DNA of 64,000 nt from Hyphobacterium sp. CCMP332 (GTDB lineage: Bacteria > Bacteroidota > Bacteroidia > Cytophagales > CCMP332), in the NCBI GenBank assembly GCA_014323545.1, contig CP058647.1, positions 2,954,001-3,018,000 of the forward strand. The letters run 5' to 3'. Made by a program: the position numbers and the translations under genes. Under the pieces are notes generated by a model, which searched no databases, was not told where the DNA came from, and saw nothing but the letters and a program-made list of their open reading frames with translations. How positions within the stretch are numbered: the first letter of the stretch is position 1; each line of letters starts with the position of its first letter. Below are positions 37,069-45,656 of this stretch, one piece after another.

Positions 37069-37104
37069 GACATATTGTCACCAATTTCAGGCTAAATTAC
37101 AGTA

Positions 37105-37114
37105 ATTGTATACA
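37105..37114 (+). repeat. Operator candidate, copy 1 (ATTGTATACA)
   Basis: The 10-base sequence ATTGTATACA contains the perfect palindrome TGTATACA. It occurs here and again at 37252-37261, both upstream of the XRE-type regulator gene. Two identical palindromic sites in one promoter region are the usual signature of autoregulation by a dimeric HTH protein. Confidence 0.5.
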
Positions 37115-37251
37115 CTCTTTTGCACGTGTTTACATTTGTATCTTATTGTATTGTAAAATATTTATAATCAATAATATATGATAATGTATTTAAACTGATA
37201 CCCTAATAATTATCAATAATAATAATGATATAAATGTTCTCTTTTAAATGT

Positions 37252-37261
37252 ATTGTATACA
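37252..37261 (+). repeat. Operator candidate, copy 2 (ATTGTATACA), overlapping a -7-like element
   Basis: This is the second copy of ATTGTATACA, ending nine bases before the regulator ATG. It overlaps TACATTTG (37258-37265), which fits the -7 element TAnnTTTG. A regulator bound here would block polymerase. An additional TACATTTG lies at 37131-37138, with a TTG 22 bases before it, and could be the main promoter. Confidence 0.5.
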
Positions 37262-37270
37262 TTTGTTAAC

Positions 37271-37651
37271 ATGGATGCTATAGTTGTTAAAATTAAATCC
37301 TTGCTGGAAACAAAAAAATTAAGCGCTTCTGAATTTGCAGATTTAATTGGAGTGAAACGCGCCAATGTTTCACATGTTCTTTCAGGTAGAAACAAACCAA
37401 GTTTGGACTTTGTAATAAAGCTTTGTGAGTCTTTTGAGGAGATAGATTTAAACGCTCTCCTATTGAATAAAAATAGTCGCTTACAAAATGATGCGAATGA
37501 AATTGAATCAAGTGAAAATGTTATTATAAAAAAAAATGATTTATACGAACATTCCCTATCTCAATTAGATAATAATTCCGAGATTGAAAGAATTGTTATA
37601 TTTTTCAAAAACGGATCATTTAAAGATTATGGAAACCATGAAACTACCTGA
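37271..37651 (+). CDS. XRE-family transcriptional regulator
   Basis: This 126-residue protein has an N-terminal Cro/C1-type helix-turn-helix at about 4-58 (ASEFADLIGVKRANVSHVLSGRNKPSLDFVIKL). A linker and a short C-terminal part with no known ligand domain follow. The start is ATG 37271. Two copies of ATTGTATACA upstream suggest it controls itself. The end overlaps the DinB-type gene by 23 bases, so that gene is likely the main target. Confidence 0.87.
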   Translation: MDAIVVKIKSLLETKKLSASEFADLIGVKRANVSHVLSGRNKPSLDFVIKLCESFEEIDLNALLLNKNSRLQNDANEIESSENVIIKKNDLYEHSLSQLDNNSEIERIVIFFKNGSFKDYGNHETT

Positions 37652-38132
37652 ATTTTATAACCCTTATGTAAGCTTATTTAAAAATGAAGATTGTAGGGAG
37701 GTTTTAAATATAGAGTATAAAATATCTTTAAAGTTCTATAAAAATATTAATAAAAAAGATTCACTTTTTAAGTACAGCCCAGACAAATGGTCTATTCGGG
37801 AATTGCTGGGACATATATGTGATTCTGAACAAATTTTTGCTTTTCGCCTTTTATCAATTTTGAGAAATGAAAAGAATCCATTACCTGGATTTGATCACAA
37901 TGCCTATGTTTCAAATGCAGATTTTAATTCTCAGGAATGGGAGGACTTAATAAAGCGTTATGATTTTTTACGTAGAAATACAATACATCTTTGCAATGAG
38001 ATAAAAAAAGAAGATTATTCTAAATTCGGGAATGCCAATGGAAATGATATTTCAATTGATGCTCTGGTATTTGTTATTGCCGGACATGAAAAACATCACA
38101 GAAATGTGATTAAAGAAAAGTATCTGAATTAG
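37629..38132 (+). CDS. DinB-family protein (DinB_2-like)
   Basis: This 168-residue four-helix protein of the DinB/YfiT type has metal-site histidines in RELLGHICDSEQ and, near the C terminus, GHEKHHRN. Also typical is YSPDKWSIRELLGH. Members are metal-dependent thiol transferases or of unknown role. The start is ATG 37629; ATG 37638 is an alternative. It overlaps the XRE gene and probably depends on its translation. Its TAG stop lies inside the 4-base TTAG shared with the convergent VTT gene. Confidence 0.85.
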   Translation: METMKLPEFYNPYVSLFKNEDCREVLNIEYKISLKFYKNINKKDSLFKYSPDKWSIRELLGHICDSEQIFAFRLLSILRNEKNPLPGFDHNAYVSNADFNSQEWEDLIKRYDFLRRNTIHLCNEIKKEDYSKFGNANGNDISIDALVFVIAGHEKHHRNVIKEKYLN

Positions 38133-38713
38133 AAACTTATATTCATTCCTTCCCAGATGAAATAACCATATACTACAAACCTTAAAATCCTAAAAGCGGC
38201 AAAACGCAAATACATTCTAAAACTGTAGGAAAAACTTCCCGAGATCATACTTATTAATGCAAAAGGCAAAGGAGTGACTGCTGCGATCAATATTAAAATA
38301 CCTCCATATCTTCTATAGGTTCTACTGTAATTATAATAGGACTCACTTTTCTTAAAATGACGGAATATGGCCGTATTGGAAAAAAAACGACCAATAAAAT
38401 AGGCAATTATGCCACCAGCGTATGAGAGAACGGTTAAAAGCATAATTACCTCCATGTAATAGATCACACCTTGATCCAATGCCCAAACCATAAATATTTC
38501 AGGAGGAATAATTCCGAAAATAACTTCAGAAGCAAAAAAAATACTGTAAACCAGAAATGGCCTTTCTCTTAGTGGTGTGAGCCAGTTTTTGATGTCATCG
38601 GGCAGATATTTGGCACCAAGCCAAAGAACCAAAAGAATTATAGCAAACCATATGATCCCTTGTAAGAGATTTTTAGTAAAAAATTTAAAAGCTTCTTTTT
38701 TTCTTCGACTCAC
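38129..38713 (-). CDS. VTT/DedA-like inner membrane protein (YqaA type)
   Basis: This 194-residue membrane protein has a basic N terminus and about five hydrophobic segments. The VTT (SNARE-associated) domain signs are a re-entrant IPPEIFMVWA segment, then GGIIAYFIGRF, and VTPLPFALISMISG. DedA/VTT proteins act in lipid handling, but the substrate here is unknown. The start is GTG 38713; no ATG occurs before the first helix. Confidence 0.8.
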   Translation of the reverse strand: MSRRKKEAFKFFTKNLLQGIIWFAIILLVLWLGAKYLPDDIKNWLTPLRERPFLVYSIFFASEVIFGIIPPEIFMVWALDQGVIYYMEVIMLLTVLSYAGGIIAYFIGRFFSNTAIFRHFKKSESYYNYSRTYRRYGGILILIAAVTPLPFALISMISGSFSYSFRMYLRFAAFRILRFVVYGYFIWEGMNISF

Positions 38714-38823
38714 CTTCTTATTGATATGAAAATTTCAAATTGATAAATATTTGAGCAATTTGGCTAAGTTTTTTAAAACAAGGATTTTTTTAACCGTGGA
38801 AATTAAATTTGACAATAAGAAAA

Positions 38824-39672
38824 ATGCATTATAAAATATTTTGTTTTAGCCTATTCATTTTACTTTCATGTACCAGGGATAAAAATAAACCCTATGAGAA
38901 TGTCAATATAATCCGCGATGAAAAGGAAAAAAAACCAAAAGTCAAACAAGAACTGAAAATTCCTAGCACTTTTGCCAAAAGTTCTATGATTTTAATTGAG
39001 TTAAGTCAAAGTGACCTTGAGATTAATTCATGGGACAAGGACAGTGTTTTGATAAATAAAGTTTTTCCTGAGATGGGGAATAAAAATTCCGAAGTCTATC
39101 AGGGTAATAATCAAATAGTTATTCGCGAAAAATCAATCATTAAGAATCAAAAAGGTAATACCTGGAAGATAAATGTTCCAAAAATTATAAACCTTACAAT
39201 CAGGTCTGAAAATGGGAGTGTTAGTATAAAAAACGTCAGCGGCACTTTTAATATTAATTGTACAACAGGAGATATTGATATAGAAAATTCAAGTACGGCA
39301 CTTCAGGCTCTGAGTCAATCCGGAGATATTAATTTAACCGACTGGGAGCTTATGGGACGATCAAAAATTAGTACAAGTTCGGGAAAACTGTCAATTGATG
39401 CCAAGAATGAACTTGCCTATCAGATGAGCGCGCATACAGGTACCGATACATTGTCAATATCGCTCAATGGATATCCATTAAAAATGAATTTAGAAATATT
39501 AACCTTTCAGGGTGGTGGAAAGGTTTATTGTGATTTTACAACTTCCGGTATCGAAGAGTTTTATTCTGATGCTTTAAACAAGTATTATGACCTTAGAAAA
39601 GTTCAATTGAATGATTCTTATCCCAGTTCTTCGATAAGCACTGGTAACGGTACAATTATTATAAGGAGATAA
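38824..39672 (+). CDS. Lipoprotein with DUF4097-type beta-solenoid domain
   Basis: This 282-residue lipoprotein has a signal ending in LLS before the lipid-carrying cysteine at about residue 16. A charged linker is followed by repeating short beta strands (NGSVSIKNVSGTFNINCTTGDIDIENSS and onward), the pattern of DUF4097 putative adhesins. DUF4097 proteins often sit near envelope-stress systems. The start is ATG 38824. TAAATTTG at 38804-38811 could be its -7 element, although no clear -33 element is present. Confidence 0.75.
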   Translation: MHYKIFCFSLFILLSCTRDKNKPYENVNIIRDEKEKKPKVKQELKIPSTFAKSSMILIELSQSDLEINSWDKDSVLINKVFPEMGNKNSEVYQGNNQIVIREKSIIKNQKGNTWKINVPKIINLTIRSENGSVSIKNVSGTFNINCTTGDIDIENSSTALQALSQSGDINLTDWELMGRSKISTSSGKLSIDAKNELAYQMSAHTGTDTLSISLNGYPLKMNLEILTFQGGGKVYCDFTTSGIEEFYSDALNKYYDLRKVQLNDSYPSSSISTGNGTIIIRR

Positions 39673-39740
39673 AAAGTAAAAGAAATGTAATGCAATTATA
39701 TTGGCTTTGCTATTTTAGCATCAATCTTTAGAAAATCTAA

Positions 39741-42700
39741 ATGAGCGAAAAACTTCTCGAAGCTTTATTACAATTGTTTGCACTCGTCGCCAAAGTTGAT
39801 GGTGTTAAGGTGGAAGAGCGTCAGGTAATCAAAGATTTTCTAAAAGAACAGATCAACGCCGATGAGGCAGAACTGTATATTAAAATATTTGATGAGTATG
39901 CGGGAAAGGACATTAAAACATCGGATACCACTAAAACTCTAAAGATTTGTAATCAGGTCAATCAGGAGATGACACAGCAACAGAAAATTGTCATCATTTA
40001 CAGATTGCTCGAATTGATATTGGCAGATAAAGTCATCTCTGCTTCAGAAAATGATTTTATTTTAACCGTTGCAAGCTCTTTTAATATAGAAGAAGCACTT
40101 TTCAACGACATGAAATCTTTTGTCGTGGAAGATGATTTGCGCAATTTAAATCAGGCCAATCTGATTATCATTGACGGGATTAAGAAAAGCCCAGATAACA
40201 GCCAAAAGCACATATACGAAGCTTATTTCCCGGGTCAAATGGGCGTTTTTAGAATCCCAGAGCTTGAAATGTATATAGCAAAATACCTGGGGGATAAAGA
40301 GCTCTATTTGAATGGTATACCCTTAAAAAACAACAGGATATATAACTTTCCGACAGGTAGCAATATAAGATCCGGTAAAACTCAACCGATCTATTACAGT
40401 GATGTTGTTTCTGTATTCTTAAAAGATCAGCATACCTCTCATATATCCTATGAAGCGAGAGATGTTCTGTATACATTTCCCGGTGGTAAAATAGGTCTTC
40501 AGGATATAAATATTCGAGAAGTTTCAGGTAAACTCATAGGTATTATGGGTGCAAGTGGATCCGGAAAATCAACTTTAATGAATGTTTTGAATGGCACTGC
40601 TGAGCCTTCAGACGGAATAATATTAATAAACGGTATTGATCTCTACAAAGAACAGCATAAAACAGAGGGAATGATTGGATTTGTACCTCAGGATGACCTC
40701 CTGATCGAAGATCTAACCGTTTACCAAAATCTGTATTATGCGGCCAAGCTCTGTTTTAAAGACTATAATGATGAGCAAATAGATGAACTGGTATTAAGTA
40801 CTTTGGGTAGATTGGGTTTGCAGGAAACAAAAGACCTAAAAGTTGGTAGCCCATTGAAAAAAACCATTTCCGGTGGTCAGAGAAAACGTCTAAATATCGG
40901 TCTTGAGCTTTTGAGGGAACCTTCAATTTTGTTCGTCGATGAGCCAACCTCAGGTCTTTCCTCCAGAGATTCTGAAAATATAATGGATTTGCTAAAAGAA
41001 CTATCTCTTAGAGGTAAACTGATCTTTGTAGTAATTCATCAGCCCTCCTCAGATATTTTCAAAATGTTTGATCGCCTTTTCATTTTAGACGTAGGGGGTT
41101 ATCCCGTTTATTACGGCAACCCTGTGGAAGGTGTGGTCTATTTCAAAAAGCAAACAAATCAAATCAACAGCGACCAGGGAGAATGCTCAGAATGCGGAAA
41201 TGTTAATCCCGAACAGATTTTTAATATTCTGGAGACCAGAATAGTTGATGAATATGGAAAAATTACCAATAAAAGAAAATTAAGTCCCGAGAAGTGGTAT
41301 AATGTCTATCAGGAAAATATTGACTTACCTGAAATCGAACATTATGACGAAAAACCGGAAGGCACCTTAAAAAAACCCAATGTATTTTCACAATGGTGGA
41401 TATTCCTGACAAGGGATTTTCTCTCAAAAATCAGCAATACCCAATATCTTGCCATAAATCTGCTTGAAGCACCTTTTTTAGCCTTCTTATTGGCTTATAT
41501 CGTAAGATATTATACTCAAAGTGAAACCAATGAATTTGGATATCTATTTGGAAAAAACGTCAATATTCCGGCTTATATATTCATGGCGGTCATAGTCGCT
41601 TTATTTATGGGGCTAACGGTGAGTGCCGAAGAAATTATAAGAGATCGAAAAATTCTCAAAAGAGAGGTATTTTTAAAGTTAAGCCGAGCGAGTTATTTAT
41701 TATCAAAGACGGCATTGCTTTTTTCATTGTCAGCAATTCAGACTGTATTTTTTGTATTTATTGGTAATTATATTCTTGGAATTCAGGGGCTTAGCTACGA
41801 ATATTGGCTCGTATTATTTACCGTTTCGTGTTTTGCAAATATGCTGGGTTTAAATATCTCATCAGCATTCAATTCAGCAGTAACCGTTTATATTTTGATA
41901 CCGATTTTGCTAATTCCTCAGCTGATGCTGGGAGGTGTATTGGTAAAATTTGATGAAATAAATCCCAATTTAACAGCCTTGGATAAAGTGCCACTTTTTG
42001 GTGAGGTAATGGCATCCAGATGGGCTTTTGAAGCATTAAGTGTTAATCAGTTTAAGAACAATGAATTTGAAAAGGACTTTTATCTTTATGACAGGGTCAT
42101 CGCTGATTCGGAATTTAAAACTTCATTTCTTATTCCGGAATTAATAAACAAAGCAGATTATACGCTTCAGTTTCTAAGTTCGAAGGATCCGAAAGTTCAG
42201 GAAAGATTATCCTACAATGTACGTTTGATAAAGAATGAAATAGAAAAGCTCTTAAAGAATTACGACAAACTCGAATTTCCTGAAATAGAACGTCTTGATT
42301 CAGATTATATTCAAAGAGATGCCTTGGAAGACGTTATTGACTATTTGGATTATCTCAATTTATATTTTTCCAAGGTCAATCAAAATGCCATGTCGGAAAA
42401 AGACAAAATCGTTGCTGAAATGACCAAGACAGAAGAAGATGAAAAGGCTTTCAGAATGAAACAATATTTGTATCACAACGACCAGTTGCAAAAACTTGTG
42501 ACTAATAGTACCAGCCTGGTGCGATTCGTTGAGACTGAAGAACAAATAATACAGGAGGTAAACCCAATTTACAAAAGACCCAATATTCCCGATAGTCCAA
42601 TAAGTTTTAGAACCCATTTTTACGCGCCTGAAAAGTATTTTATGGGTAAATTTTACAATACATTACCATTTAATGTTGTCCTAATATGGGTAATGACAAT

Positions 42701-42779
42701 TTTACTCTTCGTTCTTCTTTATTTTGATGTTTTGAGAAAATTGGTGGATTATTTCGGCAATCTTTCAAAATATCGATAA
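39741..42779 (+). CDS. TerB-ABC(ABCG-like) fusion exporter
   Basis: This 1012-residue single-chain half transporter begins with residues 1-135, an acidic helical TerB-like domain (LVAKVDGVKVEERQVI, then ADKVISASENDF). Residues 160-250 may be a degenerate FHA-like linker. The ATPase follows with Walker A GASGSGKST near 270, signature ISGGQRKRLNIG and Walker B LFVDEPTSG, in ABCG style. The membrane domain (about 570-770) has five helices, then a 200-residue charged insertion without membrane segments, then one last helix near the C terminus. A small CxxC pair (CSECG) lies after the ATPase. The substrate is unknown. The next gene starts one base after the stop. Confidence 0.85.
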   Translation: MSEKLLEALLQLFALVAKVDGVKVEERQVIKDFLKEQINADEAELYIKIFDEYAGKDIKTSDTTKTLKICNQVNQEMTQQQKIVIIYRLLELILADKVISASENDFILTVASSFNIEEALFNDMKSFVVEDDLRNLNQANLIIIDGIKKSPDNSQKHIYEAYFPGQMGVFRIPELEMYIAKYLGDKELYLNGIPLKNNRIYNFPTGSNIRSGKTQPIYYSDVVSVFLKDQHTSHISYEARDVLYTFPGGKIGLQDINIREVSGKLIGIMGASGSGKSTLMNVLNGTAEPSDGIILINGIDLYKEQHKTEGMIGFVPQDDLLIEDLTVYQNLYYAAKLCFKDYNDEQIDELVLSTLGRLGLQETKDLKVGSPLKKTISGGQRKRLNIGLELLREPSILFVDEPTSGLSSRDSENIMDLLKELSLRGKLIFVVIHQPSSDIFKMFDRLFILDVGGYPVYYGNPVEGVVYFKKQTNQINSDQGECSECGNVNPEQIFNILETRIVDEYGKITNKRKLSPEKWYNVYQENIDLPEIEHYDEKPEGTLKKPNVFSQWWIFLTRDFLSKISNTQYLAINLLEAPFLAFLLAYIVRYYTQSETNEFGYLFGKNVNIPAYIFMAVIVALFMGLTVSAEEIIRDRKILKREVFLKLSRASYLLSKTALLFSLSAIQTVFFVFIGNYILGIQGLSYEYWLVLFTVSCFANMLGLNISSAFNSAVTVYILIPILLIPQLMLGGVLVKFDEINPNLTALDKVPLFGEVMASRWAFEALSVNQFKNNEFEKDFYLYDRVIADSEFKTSFLIPELINKADYTLQFLSSKDPKVQERLSYNVRLIKNEIEKLLKNYDKLEFPEIERLDSDYIQRDALEDVIDYLDYLNLYFSKVNQNAMSEKDKIVAEMTKTEEDEKAFRMKQYLYHNDQLQKLVTNSTSLVRFVETEEQIIQEVNPIYKRPNIPDSPISFRTHFYAPEKYFMGKFYNTLPFNVVLIWVMTILLFVLLYFDVLRKLVDYFGNLSKYR

Positions 42780-42780
42780 T

Positions 42781-43452
42781 ATGTCATTGCGCAATCTGCG
42801 TAAAATTCAATTGCTTCAAGAGGAATTAAATCGCGAGAATTTTTTAAAAACAGATATAGTACTTCCAAAAATAAGGGAGGATCAAATTCAAAAATCCAAG
42901 TTTGCTTCCGGTCTAAAAGATATTCTTAACAAACTGGGCTCAAAGAGCTTTGCTATGCCTAATGATATGCACTATCATATGGAGTACAATGGTCTTCTTA
43001 TTCAATTTGATGATGAATTGCATTTTAACAGATACAGAAGAATAACACTTGAATCAGAGTTCTACATGAATTACATGGGATTTAATACAATATCATATAA
43101 ATCCTATTGCAGGAACAATGAAAAAGAATGCATTAAAGCCGGTCTTTCAAATGGAGTCTGGGAAAATTCAGAATCATTAAAAATTTTTGGTCCCTCCGAA
43201 GAACCCGGAGATTTATCGCTGGAGAGAGCTGGTTCTTCCGGATGGAAATTGCGTGCCTGGAGGGATTTTCTTCAGGATGTTTCAGGCGAAGTATTGGGCT
43301 TTAAAGTATTGCGTATATCCACATACGATAAAATAATGGTCAATGGCAAAATTCAGTCCCTGGGAGAACTACTAAATTCATCAAACAAAAAGAATTTTTC
43401 CATCGTGGCAAAATCATTGATTCGCCGTATCATAAATATAAAAGGGTCATGA
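42781..43452 (+). CDS. Conserved hypothetical protein coupled to the ABC exporter
   Basis: I do not recognise this 223-residue soluble protein. It has a basic N terminus (LRNLRKIQLLQEELNREN), a central part with many aromatic residues (PNDMHYHMEYNGLLIQFDDELHFNRYRR), and no signal peptide or membrane segment. It begins one base after the exporter stop and overlaps dacB by four bases (ATGA), so it is expressed with both. No function can be given. Confidence 0.65.
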   Translation: MSLRNLRKIQLLQEELNRENFLKTDIVLPKIREDQIQKSKFASGLKDILNKLGSKSFAMPNDMHYHMEYNGLLIQFDDELHFNRYRRITLESEFYMNYMGFNTISYKSYCRNNEKECIKAGLSNGVWENSESLKIFGPSEEPGDLSLERAGSSGWKLRAWRDFLQDVSGEVLGFKVLRISTYDKIMVNGKIQSLGELLNSSNKKNFSIVAKSLIRRIINIKGS

Positions 43453-44855
43453 AATTTATCTGCTTCATACTTTTCGCACTGCTCTGTTTTGATGTTCATT
43501 CGGCTATTCGAAATATCAATGAGGCAGTTTTACAATTTCAAGGATTACCTGGCTTAAAGAATTCTTCATGGTCCATTAAAGCGAGAAATCTAAGCAGTAA
43601 TACAGAGATCATCGATGTAAACAGCTCCATGAGCCTCATACCTGCTTCAACACTCAAGGCAATAACAACAGGAGTAGCCTTACTTGAAATGGGTTCATCA
43701 TACACATTTCAAACGAAACTCGCATATAGCGGTACTGTGGAAGATTCAATACTTAATGGAGATGTAATAATTATTGCCGGAGGAGATCCAAGTTTTGGTA
43801 ATTTGGATTTTTACGACTTCAACATTCTAGAAAAATGGACTGAAAAAATAAATCAATTAGGTATCGTGCAAATCAATGGAGAGCTCTTGGTATTGGATAC
43901 ACATTACTCCGGATTACTGACTCCTTCTACCTGGGTTTATCAGGATCTTGGAAATTATTACGGTGCCAGCCCTGCTTCATTAACTTTTAAGAATAATACT
44001 TTCCCAATCACTTTTGATCAAAACCCTGAAATTGGCGGATTAACAAGAATATTGGATCCGGATGGCGAAGAACTCGGAATTAATCTTATAAATCAAGTTA
44101 AATCCGGAACGAAGAATTCAGGAGACAGGGCTTATGTGTATGGCTGTCCTAATTGTGATATATATGCTATTAGAGGCACAATTCCCGCAGGAATGGGAAC
44201 ATTTACCATAAAGGCAAGTATTCCGGATCCCGCGCGATACTTTCTCAATCAATTTGAAAAACAATTGCTTGATAATAATATTCTTGTCAATGGCAAAAAA
44301 GAGGCCAGGTATGAATATAAGAATGCAATTACAATTTTAGATTCACATAAATCAATAGACTTGAGTGAGATACTCAGAGAAACCAATGTTAATAGCAATA
44401 ATTTATACGCGGAACATTTAATATTGGAAATGGCAAAAAACAAAGCATTGGACAAACCCGAAGATGTAATCCCATTTTTTTTTGATCAACATCTAAGTTC
44501 AGAAGGTTTATTTATTGCTGATGGAAGTGGTTTGTCGCGATATAATGCGATTACGACTTCAAATCATATTGAACTCTTTGAACATATTTATAACTCCGAA
44601 CATTTTGAAAGCTATTTGGCTACTTTCCCAAAAGGAGGTAAAGAGGGTACCATTAAAAATATGTTTAAACAAATGAACGGGAATGAGTTTTATGTCAAAT
44701 CGGGAACGCTAAGTCGGGTAAAGGCCTTTAGCGGTTTTATACTAAACTCAGATAAGGAATTAATCGCTTTTTCCTTCATTGTGAATAATTACGATGGCAA
44801 CAGTTCTGAAATAAGTTCAGAGATGGAAAAGGTTATTTACAGTCTTACAGATTAA
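43449..44855 (+). CDS. dacB: D-alanyl-D-alanine carboxypeptidase/endopeptidase (PBP4, S13 family)
   Basis: This 468-residue periplasmic penicillin-binding protein 4 trims or cleaves peptidoglycan cross-links. A signal peptide covers residues 1-19. The active site is complete: Ser67-x2-Lys70 (PASTLK), SNN near 314, and Lys417-Ser-Gly (KSGT). A long insert between the first two motifs, typical of family S13, is present. Its coupling to the hypothetical protein and ABC exporter suggests an envelope function for that group. Confidence 0.92.
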   Translation: MKFICFILFALLCFDVHSAIRNINEAVLQFQGLPGLKNSSWSIKARNLSSNTEIIDVNSSMSLIPASTLKAITTGVALLEMGSSYTFQTKLAYSGTVEDSILNGDVIIIAGGDPSFGNLDFYDFNILEKWTEKINQLGIVQINGELLVLDTHYSGLLTPSTWVYQDLGNYYGASPASLTFKNNTFPITFDQNPEIGGLTRILDPDGEELGINLINQVKSGTKNSGDRAYVYGCPNCDIYAIRGTIPAGMGTFTIKASIPDPARYFLNQFEKQLLDNNILVNGKKEARYEYKNAITILDSHKSIDLSEILRETNVNSNNLYAEHLILEMAKNKALDKPEDVIPFFFDQHLSSEGLFIADGSGLSRYNAITTSNHIELFEHIYNSEHFESYLATFPKGGKEGTIKNMFKQMNGNEFYVKSGTLSRVKAFSGFILNSDKELIAFSFIVNNYDGNSSEISSEMEKVIYSLTD

Positions 44856-44876
44856 TATTTCATTTTCTAAATTTAA

Positions 44877-44907
44877 TTTGATGCTTTTACATTCTGGTAT
44901 ATATTTG
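44877..44907 (+). promoter_or_regulatory. Consensus Bacteroidota promoter for the small lipoprotein gene
   Basis: TTTG at 44877-44880, a 19-base spacer and TATATTTG at 44900-44907 match the Bacteroidota consensus without a mismatch. Transcription should begin near 44914, giving a leader of about 14 bases before ATG 44928. Confidence 0.75.
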
Positions 44908-44927
44908 CTAAGGATTAATTTGAGAAA

Positions 44928-45158
44928 ATGGTTAAGAAATCTATAATATTATCATTCATTCTATCAGGAATCTTAATGCTTTCTGGTTGTGCTGAACAAA
45001 ATCATCCTCCTTCAGAAGTTGAGGATCCCAATCCAAATAGCGAAAGGATTTACGGCGACAAAGATGGTCCTCCTCGTCAGACAGCTAATACCTATCAGGC
45101 GGATCCCGCCAGTGTTCAAAAAGCCGATGCCTTGCGGCAAAAACTTTTTCCGAAATAA
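44928..45158 (+). CDS. Small lipoprotein
   Basis: This 76-residue protein has a lipoprotein signal with lipobox LSG before Cys21. A short, proline-rich, hydrophilic mature part (HPPSEVEDPNPNSERIYGDKDGPP) suggests disorder. It has its own consensus promoter (44877-44907) and its own terminator (45168-45193), so it is a single-gene unit. Function is unknown. Confidence 0.8.
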   Translation: MVKKSIILSFILSGILMLSGCAEQNHPPSEVEDPNPNSERIYGDKDGPPRQTANTYQADPASVQKADALRQKLFPK

Positions 45159-45167
45159 AGACTTTAT

Positions 45168-45193
45168 AAAGCAGCATCAAGCTGCTTTTTTTT
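45168..45193 (+). terminator. Rho-independent terminator after the small lipoprotein gene
   Basis: Arms AAAGCAGC (45168-45175) and GCTGCTTT (45181-45188) pair perfectly around the loop ATCAA, and a run of eight T (45186-45193) follows. It lies ten bases after the lipoprotein stop codon. Confidence 0.88.
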
Positions 45194-45203
45194 ATTTAGA
45201 AAA

Positions 45204-45656
45204 ATGAAGGAAAAAAATAGAGACATACAAAACCCGATTGATCCGGATAAAATTGCATTAAATCCCGGTTTACTGGAATATGCCAGCAATGTTGGCGGTG
45301 CATTAATCAAACCAACAGACAAAGGGAAAATAAAGGGAAGAGGGCTGGCTGCAATGGAAAAACAAAGTCAAAAGCAGCTGGAACAAATCTATGGGCAAAT
45401 TGAAACTCTTGCTCGACAAGCTCAGGCAATTAAGGAAAGAGTTGAAGTCTCAAGCCGAATTTATTTAGCTGAAATGAGTTTTGAACCCTTAATTGGACAC
45501 ACTTATTTTTTATATCAGAAAAATGAAGATCTGGACGTGCTATCAATGATATCTCCGAAAGAGTGGGGTAGGAAAATACCCTATGCAGCATTTATTGCTT
45601 CTGTTGAACTATTACCTGATCATACCTGGGAAGTAAAAGAAAGTAATCTCGATTAA
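45204..45656 (+). CDS. DUF2452 (C1orf50-like) protein
   Basis: This 150-residue soluble protein resembles DUF2452, the family of human C1orf50. The opening PDKIALNPGLLEYASNVGG and the closing FEPLIGHTYFLYQ...LSMISPKEWG fit the family, with a helical, possibly coiled-coil centre (EKQSQKQLEQIYGQIETLARQAQAIKER). The function of the family is unknown. It starts 11 bases after the terminator's T run; no promoter is evident in so short a gap, so some read-through is likely. Its stop overlaps the convergent gene's stop in TTAA. Confidence 0.78.
   Translation: MKEKNRDIQNPIDPDKIALNPGLLEYASNVGGALIKPTDKGKIKGRGLAAMEKQSQKQLEQIYGQIETLARQAQAIKERVEVSSRIYLAEMSFEPLIGHTYFLYQKNEDLDVLSMISPKEWGRKIPYAAFIASVELLPDHTWEVKESNLD

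Noticed and set aside
37190-37240. AATAAT-rich stretch as a CRISPR or tandem repeat
   Set aside because: It is low-complexity A/T sequence without regular units or spacers.
39708-39720. TGCTATTTTAGCA hairpin as terminator before the ABC transporter
   Set aside because: The stem is only five pairs and no T run follows.
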